From positions 1 to 64,000 of the forward strand of contig JAIQZU010000079.1 of NCBI GenBank assembly GCA_021776915.1: 64,000 nucleotides of DNA, given 5' to 3'. The stretch comes from Candidatus Scalindua sp. GTDB taxonomy: Bacteria; Planctomycetota; Brocadiia; Brocadiales; Scalinduaceae. The position numbers and the translations under genes are program-made. The notes below the pieces were generated by a model. It was not told the DNA's origin. It saw only the letters and a program-made list of their open reading frames with translations, and did not search any database. Each line of letters begins with the position of its first letter. Within the stretch, counting starts at the first letter, position 1. Below, one piece after another: positions 14,719-24,214 of this stretch.

Positions 14719-15966
14719 TTACATATTCTCAATAACCCTCTCACCGAATTCTGAGGTAGACACTGTGGTAGCGCCTTCCATAAGTCTTTCAAGGTCATAG
14801 GTAACAGTTTTCTTCTCTATGGCCCCGGAGACACCTTTCGTGATAAGGGCATCAGCTTCTTTGAATCCTATTGTGTCCAGCATCATTGCTGCAGTCAGAA
14901 TCAGGGAACCCGGGTTCACCTTGTTCTGATTTGCATATTTTGGCGCAGTGCCATGGGACGCCTCAAAGACGAATGTGTCCTTAGCCATATTTGAAGAAGG
15001 CGCAAGTCCCAAACCACCTACCTGAGCCACAATAGCATCTGAAAAATAGTCTCCGTTCAGATTTGGCATTGCAAGTATATCATATTCTTCAGGTCTGGTC
15101 AGTACCAATTGCAACATGGCGTCTGCTATCCTGTCTTTTACAACAATCTTACCATCAGGCTGTGTTCCGGAATATTTCTCGTATAGCTCATCTTCGGTAA
15201 TTGTATAATCTCCGTACTCTTCTCTGGCAACTTCGTATCCCCAGTTTCTGAAAGCGCCCTCGGTAAACTTCATTATGTTGCCTTTATGGACGAATGTTAC
15301 ACTCTTCCTGTTATGTGATACTGCATAATCCAGAGCCATCCTTACCAGCCTTTTAGTACATCCGATTGAGATGTTCTTGATTCCAATTCCTGAGTCATCA
15401 CTAATTTTGGTACCCATGTTTGAATTGAGAAAATCTATTACCTGCTTTGCCTCCTTGCTTCCCTGCTGCCACTCAATTCCGGAATACACATCTTCGGTGT
15501 TCTCCCTGAATATGACCATATCCACTTTCTCCGGATGTTTAACAGGACTCGGAGCTCCCTGGAAATAGCGGATGGGCCGTACACACGCATACAGATCCAA
15601 CACTATTCTAAGAGTAACGTTAAGAGATCTGAATCCCTTTCCGACAGGTGTGGTCAGAGGGCCCTTCAGGGCAACATGATAATACTTGATTGCCTCTACT
15701 GTGTCTTCCGGAATAAGTTCGCCAAACTTTTCATCCGCCAGTTCACCGGCATAGACCTCATACCATGCAATCTTTTTCTTTCCTGAATATGCCTTTTTCA
15801 CTGCAGCGTCAACAACCATCCTGGTAGCTTTCATTATGTCAGAGCCAATACCGTCTCCCATAATAAACGGTATGACGGGGTTATCAGGCACTATAAGTTT
15901 TCCATCTTTAACCGTTATAGCTTCACCTTCTGTTGGTGGTGAAAACTTCTTAAATTTTATCATCAT
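14719..15966 (-). CDS. icd: NADP-dependent isocitrate dehydrogenase
   Basis: 415 residues, the length of the E. coli enzyme. [13 protein letters not shown] opens the Rossmann-like fold. [20 protein letters not shown] holds the isocitrate-binding Ser and Arg. [19 protein letters not shown] carries the Lys-Tyr pair that selects NADP+ over NAD+. It oxidatively decarboxylates isocitrate to 2-oxoglutarate in the cytoplasm. Two ATGs (15966, 15963) follow a GAAAGGG ribosome binding site. The start lies 17 bp inside the end of the upstream molybdoenzyme gene, indicating translational coupling. Confidence 0.95.
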   Translation of the reverse strand: MMIKFKKFSPPTEGEAITVKDGKLIVPDNPVIPFIMGDGIGSDIMKATRMVVDAAVKKAYSGKKKIAWYEVYAGELADEKFGELIPEDTVEAIKYYHVALKGPLTTPVGKGFRSLNVTLRIVLDLYACVRPIRYFQGAPSPVKHPEKVDMVIFRENTEDVYSGIEWQQGSKEAKQVIDFLNSNMGTKISDDSGIGIKNISIGCTKRLVRMALDYAVSHNRKSVTFVHKGNIMKFTEGAFRNWGYEVAREEYGDYTITEDELYEKYSGTQPDGKIVVKDRIADAMLQLVLTRPEEYDILAMPNLNGDYFSDAIVAQVGGLGLAPSSNMAKDTFVFEASHGTAPKYANQNKVNPGSLILTAAMMLDTIGFKEADALITKGVSGAIEKKTVTYDLERLMEGATTVSTSEFGERVIENM

Positions 15967-18019
15967 TCACCCTTTCTATTTGTACTAAATTAGTATTGTA
16001 AGTGGATCCTCCACCCATATCTGCCAGTCTGTCCGGCGTTGTCTGGTTACTGTTGCAGCCGCCTGGACTCAGGCTGTTCCACCAGATACCCTTATTGACC
16101 GCCACACCCACTTTAACATCGTCGCACACAGAGGCCCAGACTTTAAATTCTCCGCGTTCGTTAAACACCCTGACCATGTCTCCTGTTTTTATACTGCGTT
16201 CCTCCGCATCGCTTACGTTCAATTCCAGAATTGGTCTCTCATCTTCATCACTTGAATTACGAATATTTGCGAAATTAGAATTCAGAAATGATTTTGCTGA
16301 GGGAGTAAGCAGATAGATTGGATGTTGTTTATACAATTCCGGTGAAGTTAAAGGCCCTTCCGCGACAGGTACATGAGCAGGAAGAGGGTCATAACCATCC
16401 AGTTTCATTTTTTCAGAATAGAATTCTATCTTTCCGGAAGGAGTACGGAATTTAAGGTCATTATACGGCATATGAAATTCATCAGGGATATTCAAACGAA
16501 TCGCTCCCTCTTTTTGCAAACGTTCCAGCGTTATACCTTTTAAATACCGGTTGTCAATCTCCAGTGCCTCGTTGATTATGTCAATAGCCGTATCTTCAAA
16601 ACAACTATTACTGAAATCCATTGCCTTTGCTAATGCATTAAATGTATCAATATTAGGCCTGCTTTCTCCCAACGGTTCAATTACCGGTTCATTCAACTGG
16701 AGTGACAGATGGAAGTATGAGTGGTGAAGGTCTGTATGCTCAAATTCTGTTGTGGCAGGCAGCACTATATCTGCATAACGTGCGGTATCTGTAAGCATCT
16801 GATCATGCACCACGGTAAACAAATCTTCCCTTTGCAGACCCTCAATAACCTTTCGTTGATTAAAGAGTACGGCAGCAGGATTAGAGTTGTAAACATATAG
16901 ACCATAAACTCCGGGATCTTCATTTAAGAGTGTCTGTCCCAACCGGTTCATATTAATTGTTCGTGGGGAGTTTATACAGAGCTCATTTCGCTCTAGTATG
17001 TCCCACATAATCGGAAACGCTTCACTCGTAGGGTAAAACATTCCCCCGCCGGGATACTCCCATGCACCAACCAGGCCTGGAAGACACGAAATTGTGCGTA
17101 TCATCATACCCCCGTTTGTATGATGCTGCATACCGGAACCTGCGTAAATAAACGATGGCTTACCTTCAGCATAGATAGTGGCAAACTTCCTGATGGTTTC
17201 TTTATCAACGCCGGTTATAGCTTCAACCCTATCCAACGGGTACTCTTGAACTCTCTCTGACAATGCTTCAAATCCCACTGTATGATTATTTACAAATTCA
17301 TCATCATACAACGATTCATTAATGATTACATTCATAACGCCAAGTGCCAGTGCAGCGTCGCTTCCCGGAGCAGGTTGAATGAAGAGGTCTGCCATTTCAA
17401 CAGATTTAACCCTGTCAGGGTTTATGACTACATATAAAGCGCCGTTTTTCTTAGCTTTCTTTATGAGTGGAATCTGATGGATGTTGGTATAATATGGATT
17501 TGTTCCCCATGAGATTACCATTTTTGATTGTGGTATTGCTAATGGGTCAGCGCCAAAGGATGCCCCTAATGTGTACTTATAACCAATTCTTCCACCTTTG
17601 GAACAAATGGTTCTGTCAAGCCTGGAAGCACCCAGGCGGTTAAAAAAACGCTTGCCAGCCACGTTCCCATTAACCAGTCCCAATGTACCTGAACCGCTGA
17701 ATGGCAGGATAGAGTCACTGTCATATCTGGAAATGATGTTCTTAAATTGCGATGTGATTGTCTCTATTGCCTCATCCCAGGATATTTTCTTAAATTTACC
17801 TGCCCCTTTCACACCAACCCTTTTAAGAGGATATAAAACTCTGTCCGGGCTGTAAACCCTTTCCGGATAGTTCATCACTTTTTGACACAGAAAACCTCTG
17901 GTGAGAATATGATCCGGGTCTCCCTTGACCTTAACCAGCTTACCGTCTTTTACGTACGAAATTATTCCGCATGTATCAGGGCAGTCGTGCGGACAGACAC
18001 TTCTTAGTTTTTTATTCAT
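15950..18019 (-). CDS. Molybdopterin oxidoreductase, DMSO reductase family, cytosolic
   Basis: A 689-aa protein. The N-terminal CPHDCPDTC plus FLCQKV, spaced about 27 residues on, forms a [4Fe-4S] site, so the cluster should be present. Next come [32 protein letters not shown] (position of the molybdenum ligand, possibly the Cys) and [13 protein letters not shown]. The C-terminal region is the molydopterin dinucleotide-binding domain ([11 protein letters not shown], later [20 protein letters not shown]). There is no twin-arginine signal, so it acts in the cytoplasm. The substrate cannot be told from sequence. Its gene overlaps icd by 17 bp. Confidence 0.9.
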   Translation of the reverse strand: MNKKLRSVCPHDCPDTCGIISYVKDGKLVKVKGDPDHILTRGFLCQKVMNYPERVYSPDRVLYPLKRVGVKGAGKFKKISWDEAIETITSQFKNIISRYDSDSILPFSGSGTLGLVNGNVAGKRFFNRLGASRLDRTICSKGGRIGYKYTLGASFGADPLAIPQSKMVISWGTNPYYTNIHQIPLIKKAKKNGALYVVINPDRVKSVEMADLFIQPAPGSDAALALGVMNVIINESLYDDEFVNNHTVGFEALSERVQEYPLDRVEAITGVDKETIRKFATIYAEGKPSFIYAGSGMQHHTNGGMMIRTISCLPGLVGAWEYPGGGMFYPTSEAFPIMWDILERNELCINSPRTINMNRLGQTLLNEDPGVYGLYVYNSNPAAVLFNQRKVIEGLQREDLFTVVHDQMLTDTARYADIVLPATTEFEHTDLHHSYFHLSLQLNEPVIEPLGESRPNIDTFNALAKAMDFSNSCFEDTAIDIINEALEIDNRYLKGITLERLQKEGAIRLNIPDEFHMPYNDLKFRTPSGKIEFYSEKMKLDGYDPLPAHVPVAEGPLTSPELYKQHPIYLLTPSAKSFLNSNFANIRNSSDEDERPILELNVSDAEERSIKTGDMVRVFNERGEFKVWASVCDDVKVGVAVNKGIWWNSLSPGGCNSNQTTPDRLADMGGGSTYNTNLVQIERVNDDKI

Positions 18020-18119
18020 TTTTATTTGACTGAATACGATAATTTTCTTTGTACTGTGAATGAATACTAATCATAACAATTCGTTGCCAACAAGTAAATA
18101 GAGCATGATTATTATTTTG

Positions 18120-18147
18120 TTGAAAATTAATTATTATTTATGATAAT
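18120..18147 (+). promoter_or_regulatory. Candidate sigma-70-like promoter for cysQ
   Basis: TTGAAA (18120-18125) and GATAAT (18142-18147) are separated by 16 bases of AT-rich DNA. The -10 is only six bases from the ATG at 18154, and no Shine-Dalgarno is present, so the mRNA could be leaderless. This is pattern matching in AT-rich DNA and may be chance. Confidence 0.3.
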
Positions 18148-18153
18148 CGGATA

Positions 18154-19002
18154 ATGGAAATTCAATACGAAGAACTTATTCTTACTACTCTCCTTGCTGC
18201 AAAGCGAGCAGGAGAAGCAATCCTTGATGTATACGGTTCAGACTTTGCGGTTGAGCAGAAAGATGATAAATCCCCTCTGACTTTAGCAGACAAAAGGTCG
18301 CACGAGATTATCGCAGGCGTTCTGGAACAAACTATCACTGTTAACAACTCCACAGTACCTGTTTTAAGTGAAGAAGGAAGAGACATTCCCTATGATGAAA
18401 GAAAGAAATGGGAATATTTCTGGCTTGTTGACCCTCTTGATGGGACAAAGGAGTTTGTCAAGCGAAATGGAGAGTTTACCGTAAATATCGCACTCATCTA
18501 TAAACACAAACCGGTTCTCGGCATTATCTACATTCCAGTGAAGGATGTTTTCTACTTTGCCGCCATAAACCTTGGTACATATAAATTGGAAAACAGCGAA
18601 AACCTAACTGATAATTTATCAATAAAAGAGTTGTTAGATAAATCACAAAAACTACCATTAGCCAATAACAACAAGAGTTCGCTTACCGTTATTGGCAGCC
18701 GCTCACATACATCAGAGGAATTTACAGGGTTTGTAAAACGATTAAATGAAAAGTATGGGAATGTTGAGTTTATGTCTTCCGGCAGTTCGCTGAAACTCTG
18801 TCTCGTAGCTGAAGGCAAGGCCGATGTTTATCCGAGATTTGGCCCCACAATGGAGTGGGACACCGCAGCCGGACAGGCAATTGTAGAACAGGCTGAAGGC
18901 AGGGTAATGGATACACAAACCAGAGAACCATTGGGATATAACAAAGAAAATCTATTAAATCCATTCTTCATAGTCAGCAGGCAAGGTGTTTGTTTCGATT
19001 AA
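18154..19002 (+). CDS. cysQ: 3'(2'),5'-bisphosphate nucleotidase CysQ
   Basis: A 282-aa member of the inositol monophosphatase superfamily. Metal-binding residues are seen in LSEEGRDI (Glu73 region), VDPLDGTKEFVKRNGEFTVN (Asp93, Asp96) and MEWDTAAGQAI near the C-terminus. The KEFVKRNGEF insertion is typical of CysQ. It hydrolyses 3'-phosphoadenosine 5'-phosphate to AMP, removing the by-product of sulfate activation. It heads a plus-strand run with the M48 and K+ channel genes but need not be functionally linked. Confidence 0.92.
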   Translation: MEIQYEELILTTLLAAKRAGEAILDVYGSDFAVEQKDDKSPLTLADKRSHEIIAGVLEQTITVNNSTVPVLSEEGRDIPYDERKKWEYFWLVDPLDGTKEFVKRNGEFTVNIALIYKHKPVLGIIYIPVKDVFYFAAINLGTYKLENSENLTDNLSIKELLDKSQKLPLANNNKSSLTVIGSRSHTSEEFTGFVKRLNEKYGNVEFMSSGSSLKLCLVAEGKADVYPRFGPTMEWDTAAGQAIVEQAEGRVMDTQTREPLGYNKENLLNPFFIVSRQGVCFD

Positions 19003-19020
19003 AACTGATTGGTTATTCAT

Positions 19021-20037
19021 ATGTATAAACAAGGGAACAAAACCATATTAGTCAAAATTATACTATCTATTATCTTCGTAGCATTTTTACTGGTAAATGG
19101 CTGTGTCAGTACCAACACCGGCCCTCCGCTTTCTAAAGATGAATTAAAAAAACTTGAAGAAGAAATTGAGACGCTGGCTACAGAAATATATATCAATGAT
19201 TCAGTCCGGGTATGGAAGGTTGGAGTCAATGTCCTGAGCATCTTACCGGATGGAGTATTTAAGAAACGTGCGGTGATAGGTGCATTAATCGTAGATAATA
19301 CAGAAGATATTGCCAGGTTTTATAAGCTTACAACAGAGGAGGGGTGTGTTGCCATTGGAATAATGGACGGTCAAATAGCTGAACTGGCAGGCATCAGGCA
19401 GGGCGATATCATAAAAGAGATAGATGGTAAAGAAATTAATGACAGCAGACAAGTTGCTTTTAAGGCCGTCAACACCTCTACAGTTATTGTAGAAAGGAGT
19501 GGTACAAGACTCTCTTTTAACGTAAAACCGAAGGAAATACCATACGTACGAATTCGTCTTAAGCAGACCGGTAAGATTAATGCGTATGCGAAATTCACAG
19601 GTATTCAATTTACGTCAGGTATGGTACACTTTGTAGAGGATGATGACGAACTTGCTATTATAATGGGACATGAATTGGCCCATCTTACCTCAAAGCATCT
19701 ACCTAAAAATATAAGTATGGCTGCATTGTGCGGGACTTTGGGTGGCCTTACGGGCCCTTTTGCGCCGTGGGCAACTCAGGCATTGTACGCACCATACAGC
19801 AGGAAGAACGAGAGAGAGGCGGACTATATTGGACTCATCTATGCGCATAGTGCGGGTTATGATATTGAAAAGGGGGCAACTCTCTGGAAGCGTTTTGCGC
19901 TGGAAATCCCCAGGAGCCGGTCAAAGAGTTTCCTCCGCAGTCATCCGGCAAGTCCTGAAAGGATATTGAGGGTTAAGAAAGTGGTAGAGTTAATAAAATC
20001 CGGTAAAAACCCACTGGAAGAGTTGATACTCTATTAA
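19021..20037 (+). CDS. M48-family peptidase lipoprotein with PDZ domain
   Basis: A 338-aa protein; ATG 19021 is preferred to the TTG at 19009. An N-terminal signal ends in a lipobox (FLLVNGC), so it is a lipoprotein. A PDZ domain lies at about 110-170 (VAIGIMDGQIAELAGIRQGD, then IIKEIDGKEIN). The zinc motif HELAH is at 217-221, with the third ligand Glu266 in NEREADYIGL. This predicts a zinc metalloprotease in the periplasm acting on membrane or misfolded proteins. PDZ ahead of an M48 domain is uncommon compared with HtpX or BepA (TPR). Confidence 0.88.
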   Translation: MYKQGNKTILVKIILSIIFVAFLLVNGCVSTNTGPPLSKDELKKLEEEIETLATEIYINDSVRVWKVGVNVLSILPDGVFKKRAVIGALIVDNTEDIARFYKLTTEEGCVAIGIMDGQIAELAGIRQGDIIKEIDGKEINDSRQVAFKAVNTSTVIVERSGTRLSFNVKPKEIPYVRIRLKQTGKINAYAKFTGIQFTSGMVHFVEDDDELAIIMGHELAHLTSKHLPKNISMAALCGTLGGLTGPFAPWATQALYAPYSRKNEREADYIGLIYAHSAGYDIEKGATLWKRFALEIPRSRSKSFLRSHPASPERILRVKKVVELIKSGKNPLEELILY

Positions 20038-20053
20038 TTAACAAAATGATATT

Positions 20054-21073
20054 ATGCGTTCCAAGAATCGACTCATTAAAGGCCTGATTTTTACTTCTAT
20101 TGTTATTGCTGCAGGCACAACAGGATATAAGCTGCTTGGTGGTCCTGAATGGTCTCTTCTTGATTCGATTTATATGACCATTATTACGCTTACAACTGTC
20201 GGATTCGGGGAGATACAGGACCTGTCTGGTAATCCGTATGCCAGAATACTTACCATCTTTATCATTCTATTTGGAATGGGAAGTATTGTTTTTGTGGTGA
20301 GCACTGTTACAGGATTTATAGTAGAAGGTGAGTTGACGAATGTTTTCGGGAGGAGGAAAATGCTTAAAGAAATATCAGCACTTAAGAATCATTTTATCGT
20401 ATGTGGTATTGGCGATATCGGTAGCATAGTTGTAAAGGAATTGATACAGTCTAAGAGAGATTTTGTTGTAGTCGATACGGATTTTAAAAAACTTGAAAAG
20501 CTGAGCGCAGTGGAGAAAGTACTATATATCAACGACGATGCAACTAATGATGAGACCCTGACAAACGCCGGAATCCGTGAGGCTCATGGACTCATCACTA
20601 TCCTTCCGGAAGACAAGGATAATCTGTTTGTTACCTTGACGGCAAAGCAACTGAATCCGAATTTAAGGATAGTGTCAAAGGGAGTGGATGAGAACACGAT
20701 TAAAAAACTTAAAATGGCTGGTGCTGATTCGGTAGTAATGCCAGACTCTATTGGTGGTCTGAGGATGGTATCAGAACTGATCAGGCCTGCAGCCGTAAGC
20801 TTTCTCGACAAGATGCTGCGGTCACAAAATGGAAAGACCTACAGGATTGAAGAGATTACAATACCCGAAGGTTCAAAATTCATCGGTCAGACCCTGGCAG
20901 AAGCAGATTTGTTGACAGGTACCAGAGTACTCATCGTTGCGATGAAAGAAAAAGAAGGAGATATTATATACAATCCAGAGAATACATCTATAATCACAGG
21001 TGAAACGGTAATCGTAGTACTGGGGGAGAGCCTGGAGATAAAAAGGGTGAGAGAATGGATAGAGAAACAATAA
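20054..21073 (+). CDS. Potassium channel with RCK (TrkA) domain
   Basis: A 339-aa protein with two transmembrane helices flanking a pore loop. The selectivity filter TTVGFGE is at 47-53; Phe in place of Tyr (GFG for GYG) is a known variant. An RCK-N domain follows (HFIVCGIGDIGSIVVKEL, Rossmann-type nucleotide loop; DTDFKKLEKLSA), then a TrkA-C domain at about 255-335. This is the architecture of MthK/Kch-like ligand-gated K+ channels in the inner membrane. It starts 16 bp after the M48 gene. Confidence 0.92.
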   Translation: MRSKNRLIKGLIFTSIVIAAGTTGYKLLGGPEWSLLDSIYMTIITLTTVGFGEIQDLSGNPYARILTIFIILFGMGSIVFVVSTVTGFIVEGELTNVFGRRKMLKEISALKNHFIVCGIGDIGSIVVKELIQSKRDFVVVDTDFKKLEKLSAVEKVLYINDDATNDETLTNAGIREAHGLITILPEDKDNLFVTLTAKQLNPNLRIVSKGVDENTIKKLKMAGADSVVMPDSIGGLRMVSELIRPAAVSFLDKMLRSQNGKTYRIEEITIPEGSKFIGQTLAEADLLTGTRVLIVAMKEKEGDIIYNPENTSIITGETVIVVLGESLEIKRVREWIEKQ

Positions 21074-21106
21074 CAACGTTGTGATGATTTGGTTCTCAAT
21101 TAGTTC

Positions 21107-21475
21107 CTATTTTGGAGACCAGACTTCAATCCGATGTCCCTCAGGATCAGAGAAATAGAAAACGTGAGCTCCCCAGGAATGTTCTCTTACAGGGTCTAAT
21201 TCCAGACCTCTGTCGCACAGATGTTGCCATGTCTCTGCGGCGCTTTCAACCTGCAGCGCCAATGTCACACCTGCACCCCCACAACTCTTAATAGACGCCC
21301 GACTTTCATCAGCAATACTTATGTGGGCCGTTTCCGTTAATTTAAATTCTATAAACCAATCTGAATTATGGGTGATTGGCAGTCCCAAACAATGTTTGTA
21401 GAAATCAACTGTTTCCTGCCATTTCCTGCAATAGAGGATTGTATTTGCGTTTTTTGGAGAGAATGTATCTGTCAT
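21107..21475 (-). CDS. Glyoxalase/VOC-family protein
   Basis: A 122-aa vicinal-oxygen-chelate protein: NTILYCRKWQETVDFYKHCL begins the first beta-alpha-beta-beta-beta unit and GAHVFYFSDPEGHRIEVWSP closes the second. His and Glu in this last motif can bind metal. The substrate is unknown. It lies convergently 33 bp from the K+ channel gene. Confidence 0.85.
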   Translation of the reverse strand: MTDTFSPKNANTILYCRKWQETVDFYKHCLGLPITHNSDWFIEFKLTETAHISIADESRASIKSCGGAGVTLALQVESAAETWQHLCDRGLELDPVREHSWGAHVFYFSDPEGHRIEVWSPK

Positions 21476-21555
21476 CTGTTCGAGAATACCTTACGAAATA
21501 AGATAATAAATTGATTTTTAACCTTATTGATATTAAAACAAAATATTACCGGATT

Positions 21556-22467
21556 TCAACTGTTCTTTTTGAAACTCCAGTATCCGGCCAGAAATGATCC
21601 GGATAAATTATGCCAGATACTGAATATTGCACCAGGTATTGCTGCGACTATAGAAAAATGTTTGACGGCCAATGCCACACTCAATCCTGAATTCTGCATG
21701 CCGACTTCAATACTGAGAGTACGGCAGGTACGATCATCATATCCCAGGAACTTCGGAAACCAGAAACCGATTAAGAGGCCACTCAGGTTATGCAGCATTA
21801 CAGCGCAGATGATAATAAACCCGACCTCTTTCAATTTTGTTTGATTAAGGCCTATAATAATGGCGATAATCAAGACTATGGCAATGGTAGAAATAAATGG
21901 TAAAAAAGGACTTACCTTTTCTGTTTTTGATCCCAGAAAGGTATTTATGGTTGTCCCTGCAAGTACCGGTATAAGAACCATCTGTAATATGCTGAAAAGC
22001 ATTTTTAAGAATGGGACGTGTACAATCTGATGTAAGTAGAGTAGAGAAAGAGCAGGCATTGCGAATACCGCAATGAGCGTGGATGCTACCGTTAACGTAA
22101 TTGATAATGCAACATTACCTCTCGCCAGGTAGCAGATTACGTTAGAAGCAGTACCTCCCGCACTGCTTCCCACAAGCACCATACCTGCAATGTACTCCGG
22201 TGGAAGGCCAAAAGATTTTGAGATCAGGAATGCTGACAAGGGCATCACAAAATATTGAAGCAAGACACTAATTAAAATAATTCTGGGAGATTTGACAATT
22301 TCCTTGAAATCCGACCATTTCAGAGTCATTCCCATGCAGAACATTACGACTGACAATAAAGGGATAATGGTCGGCCTCAGCCCTGAGAAGAAATCCGGAA
22401 AGAGAAATGCCGTTACAGATAAAATGATCGCCCATACGGGGAAAAGCCTCGTTAATAAATGAATCAT
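21556..22467 (-). CDS. Bile acid:sodium symporter (BASS) family transporter
   Basis: A 303-aa membrane protein with about nine or ten hydrophobic helices. Family motifs: LLSVVMFCMGMTLKWSDF, GLPPEYIAGMVLVGSSAGGT followed by ASNVICYLARGNVALS, and the C-terminal RTCRTLSIEVGMQNSGLSVA. BASS transporters use Na+ to carry organic anions such as pantothenate or keto acids; the substrate here is not deducible. Confidence 0.9.
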   Translation of the reverse strand: MIHLLTRLFPVWAIILSVTAFLFPDFFSGLRPTIIPLLSVVMFCMGMTLKWSDFKEIVKSPRIILISVLLQYFVMPLSAFLISKSFGLPPEYIAGMVLVGSSAGGTASNVICYLARGNVALSITLTVASTLIAVFAMPALSLLYLHQIVHVPFLKMLFSILQMVLIPVLAGTTINTFLGSKTEKVSPFLPFISTIAIVLIIAIIIGLNQTKLKEVGFIIICAVMLHNLSGLLIGFWFPKFLGYDDRTCRTLSIEVGMQNSGLSVALAVKHFSIVAAIPGAIFSIWHNLSGSFLAGYWSFKKNS

Positions 22468-22768
22468 AACTTAGTTTGTAACTCCTTTAAGAAATAGAGA
22501 GAAATTTGCTTACAGGATTGTTATGGCCTGAAATGTACGTGGTGGGAAAAAGGAAAATTTAAAACCCCTGAAAGGAGGAAATACTGCTCTGCAATAGTTG
22601 GATACGCCGCATCAGAACTGGAAAAAGTTTTGTAAGAATCTGGAATCCTCCCGAAAGGGAGGAGAAACCTTGCTTCCCCGGACAAACAACGCCGAGGACT
22701 TTTCGCAAGGAATCCAGAGTCTGGGCTCAGTTTTCAGTCTTCGTAATACCTCTAAAGCGAAATAAAAT
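22468..22768. other. Intergenic region with dispersed repeat and hairpin
   Basis: A tcctccc/gggagga hairpin with a GAAA loop (22646-22663) lies in a segment with phrases shared with 56990-57065 and 62186-62255 (gggagg, aatccag, cttgcgaaagcaagg-like). It appears to be a degenerate member of a dispersed repeat family. It lies between the fumarase beta gene's 3' end and the BASS promoter; no gene was seen. Confidence 0.5.
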
Positions 22769-23329
22769 TTAAAACGGTACCTTGTATTTGTCTGAGCCTA
22801 TTTTGTATAGATCATTGCCTTTTGTATCGTTTACTACTATTGCCGGAAAGTTTTCTACCTCCAGTTCGCGAATAGCTTCAGGCCCAAGGTCTTCAAAAGC
22901 TATAATCCTGACTTTCTTTATCCTCTTTGCTATCAGTGCTGCCGCACCACCGACTGCAGCAAGGTAGACGGCCTTGTATTCCTTCATTGCTTCTATTACT
23001 TCTTCAGATCTGCCTCCTTTCCCGATTGCTCCCTTAAGCCCCATCTTAATAAACATTGGAGTATATGTGTCCATCCTGTAGCTTGTTGTAGGGCCTGCAG
23101 AGCCAATCTCGTGTCCAGGTTTAGCAGGTGCAGGGCCAACGTAATAAATCAATTGCCCTTTCAAGTCGAAAGGCAGGTCTTTACCTGATTCAATCATTTC
23201 TACAAGCCTTTTGTGAGCGGCATCTCTTGCAGTGTATAATATCCCGCTAATTCTGACCTTGTCGCCAACCTCGAGCTTTTCGACATCAGAATCACTTAGC
23301 GGTGTTTTAAGATTAATGTATTCTGTCAT
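22769..23329 (-). CDS. Fumarate hydratase class I, beta subunit
   Basis: A 186-aa protein matching the C-terminal half of class I fumarases and the beta subunit of L-tartrate dehydratase: KVRISGILYTARDAAHKRL, QLIYYVGPAPAKPGHEIGSA then GPTTSYRMDTYTPMFIKMGL and KGAIGKGG. It combines with the alpha subunit encoded immediately upstream (13 bp gap) into a [4Fe-4S] hydro-lyase that interconverts fumarate and malate. Other two-subunit hydro-lyases (tartrate) cannot be excluded from sequence alone. Confidence 0.9.
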   Translation of the reverse strand: MTEYINLKTPLSDSDVEKLEVGDKVRISGILYTARDAAHKRLVEMIESGKDLPFDLKGQLIYYVGPAPAKPGHEIGSAGPTTSYRMDTYTPMFIKMGLKGAIGKGGRSEEVIEAMKEYKAVYLAAVGGAAALIAKRIKKVRIIAFEDLGPEAIRELEVENFPAIVVNDTKGNDLYKIGSDKYKVPF

Positions 23330-23342
23330 AAATAGATATTAG

Positions 23343-24185
23343 TTAGATCACAACGGTTTTGTGCCTGTGTGAATGACACTCTATATTCACTGCAACCGGA
23401 AGACTGGCAATATGACAGGGATAAGTTTCCACTTGCACTGCTAACGCCGTTACCTTTCCTCCAAATCCCTGCGGGCCTATTCCGAGTTTGTTGATCTTTT
23501 CCAGTAATTCACCTTCCAGATTAGCTGTATTGCTGTCTTTATTGTGACTGCCTACTGGTCTCAGGATTGCCTTTTTGGACAATAATGTTGCGTATTCAAA
23601 AGTTCCACCGAGTCCAACGCCAACAATTATTGGCGGACACGGATTTGCTCCGGCAGTCATTACAGTGTTTACCACAAAATCTATCACACCATCACGTCCC
23701 TGTGCAGGTGTAAGCATTGCAGTGCGGCTCATGTTCTCGCATCCACCACCCTTTGCTATAAACGTAATCTTTAACTTGTCACCGGGAACAATATCCGTGT
23801 GAACAACTGCCGGTGTATTGTCACCGGTATTTACCCTGTCTAATGGATTCTTTACAATTGACTTACGTAAATAACCATTTTTGTAACCACGTCTGACGCC
23901 TTCGTTGATGGCTTCCTGCAAGCCTTGTCCTTCAATTATGACTTTCTGGCCAATTTCAACGAATACCACTGCAAAACCTGTGTCCTGGCAAACGGGGACT
24001 TGTTCGTTCCTGCCGATTTCTGCATTTTCCAGTATCTGTGCTAATACTTCCTTGCCCAAAGGAGATGCCTCTTTATTCAGGGCATTTTGTAATGAGACTA
24101 CGAGATCTTCTCCCAGGTTATAATTAGCATCTATACAAATCTTTTCAACCGTGTCTGTTATTTCTTCTGTATTAATTTGACGCAT
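23343..24185 (-). CDS. Fumarate hydratase class I, alpha subunit
   Basis: A 280-aa protein with the three cysteines for the [4Fe-4S] cluster in PVCQDTGFAVVF, KGGGCENMSRTAML and GANPCPPIIVGVGLGG. The iron-sulfur cluster acts as the Lewis acid for water addition. Together with the beta gene downstream it makes a split class I fumarase, as in many anaerobes and archaea. With icd it places TCA-cycle steps in this region. Confidence 0.92.
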   Translation of the reverse strand: MRQINTEEITDTVEKICIDANYNLGEDLVVSLQNALNKEASPLGKEVLAQILENAEIGRNEQVPVCQDTGFAVVFVEIGQKVIIEGQGLQEAINEGVRRGYKNGYLRKSIVKNPLDRVNTGDNTPAVVHTDIVPGDKLKITFIAKGGGCENMSRTAMLTPAQGRDGVIDFVVNTVMTAGANPCPPIIVGVGLGGTFEYATLLSKKAILRPVGSHNKDSNTANLEGELLEKINKLGIGPQGFGGKVTALAVQVETYPCHIASLPVAVNIECHSHRHKTVVI

Positions 24186-24214
24186 GAAAGTTTTGCTGGA
24201 AATTACGAAATGAT

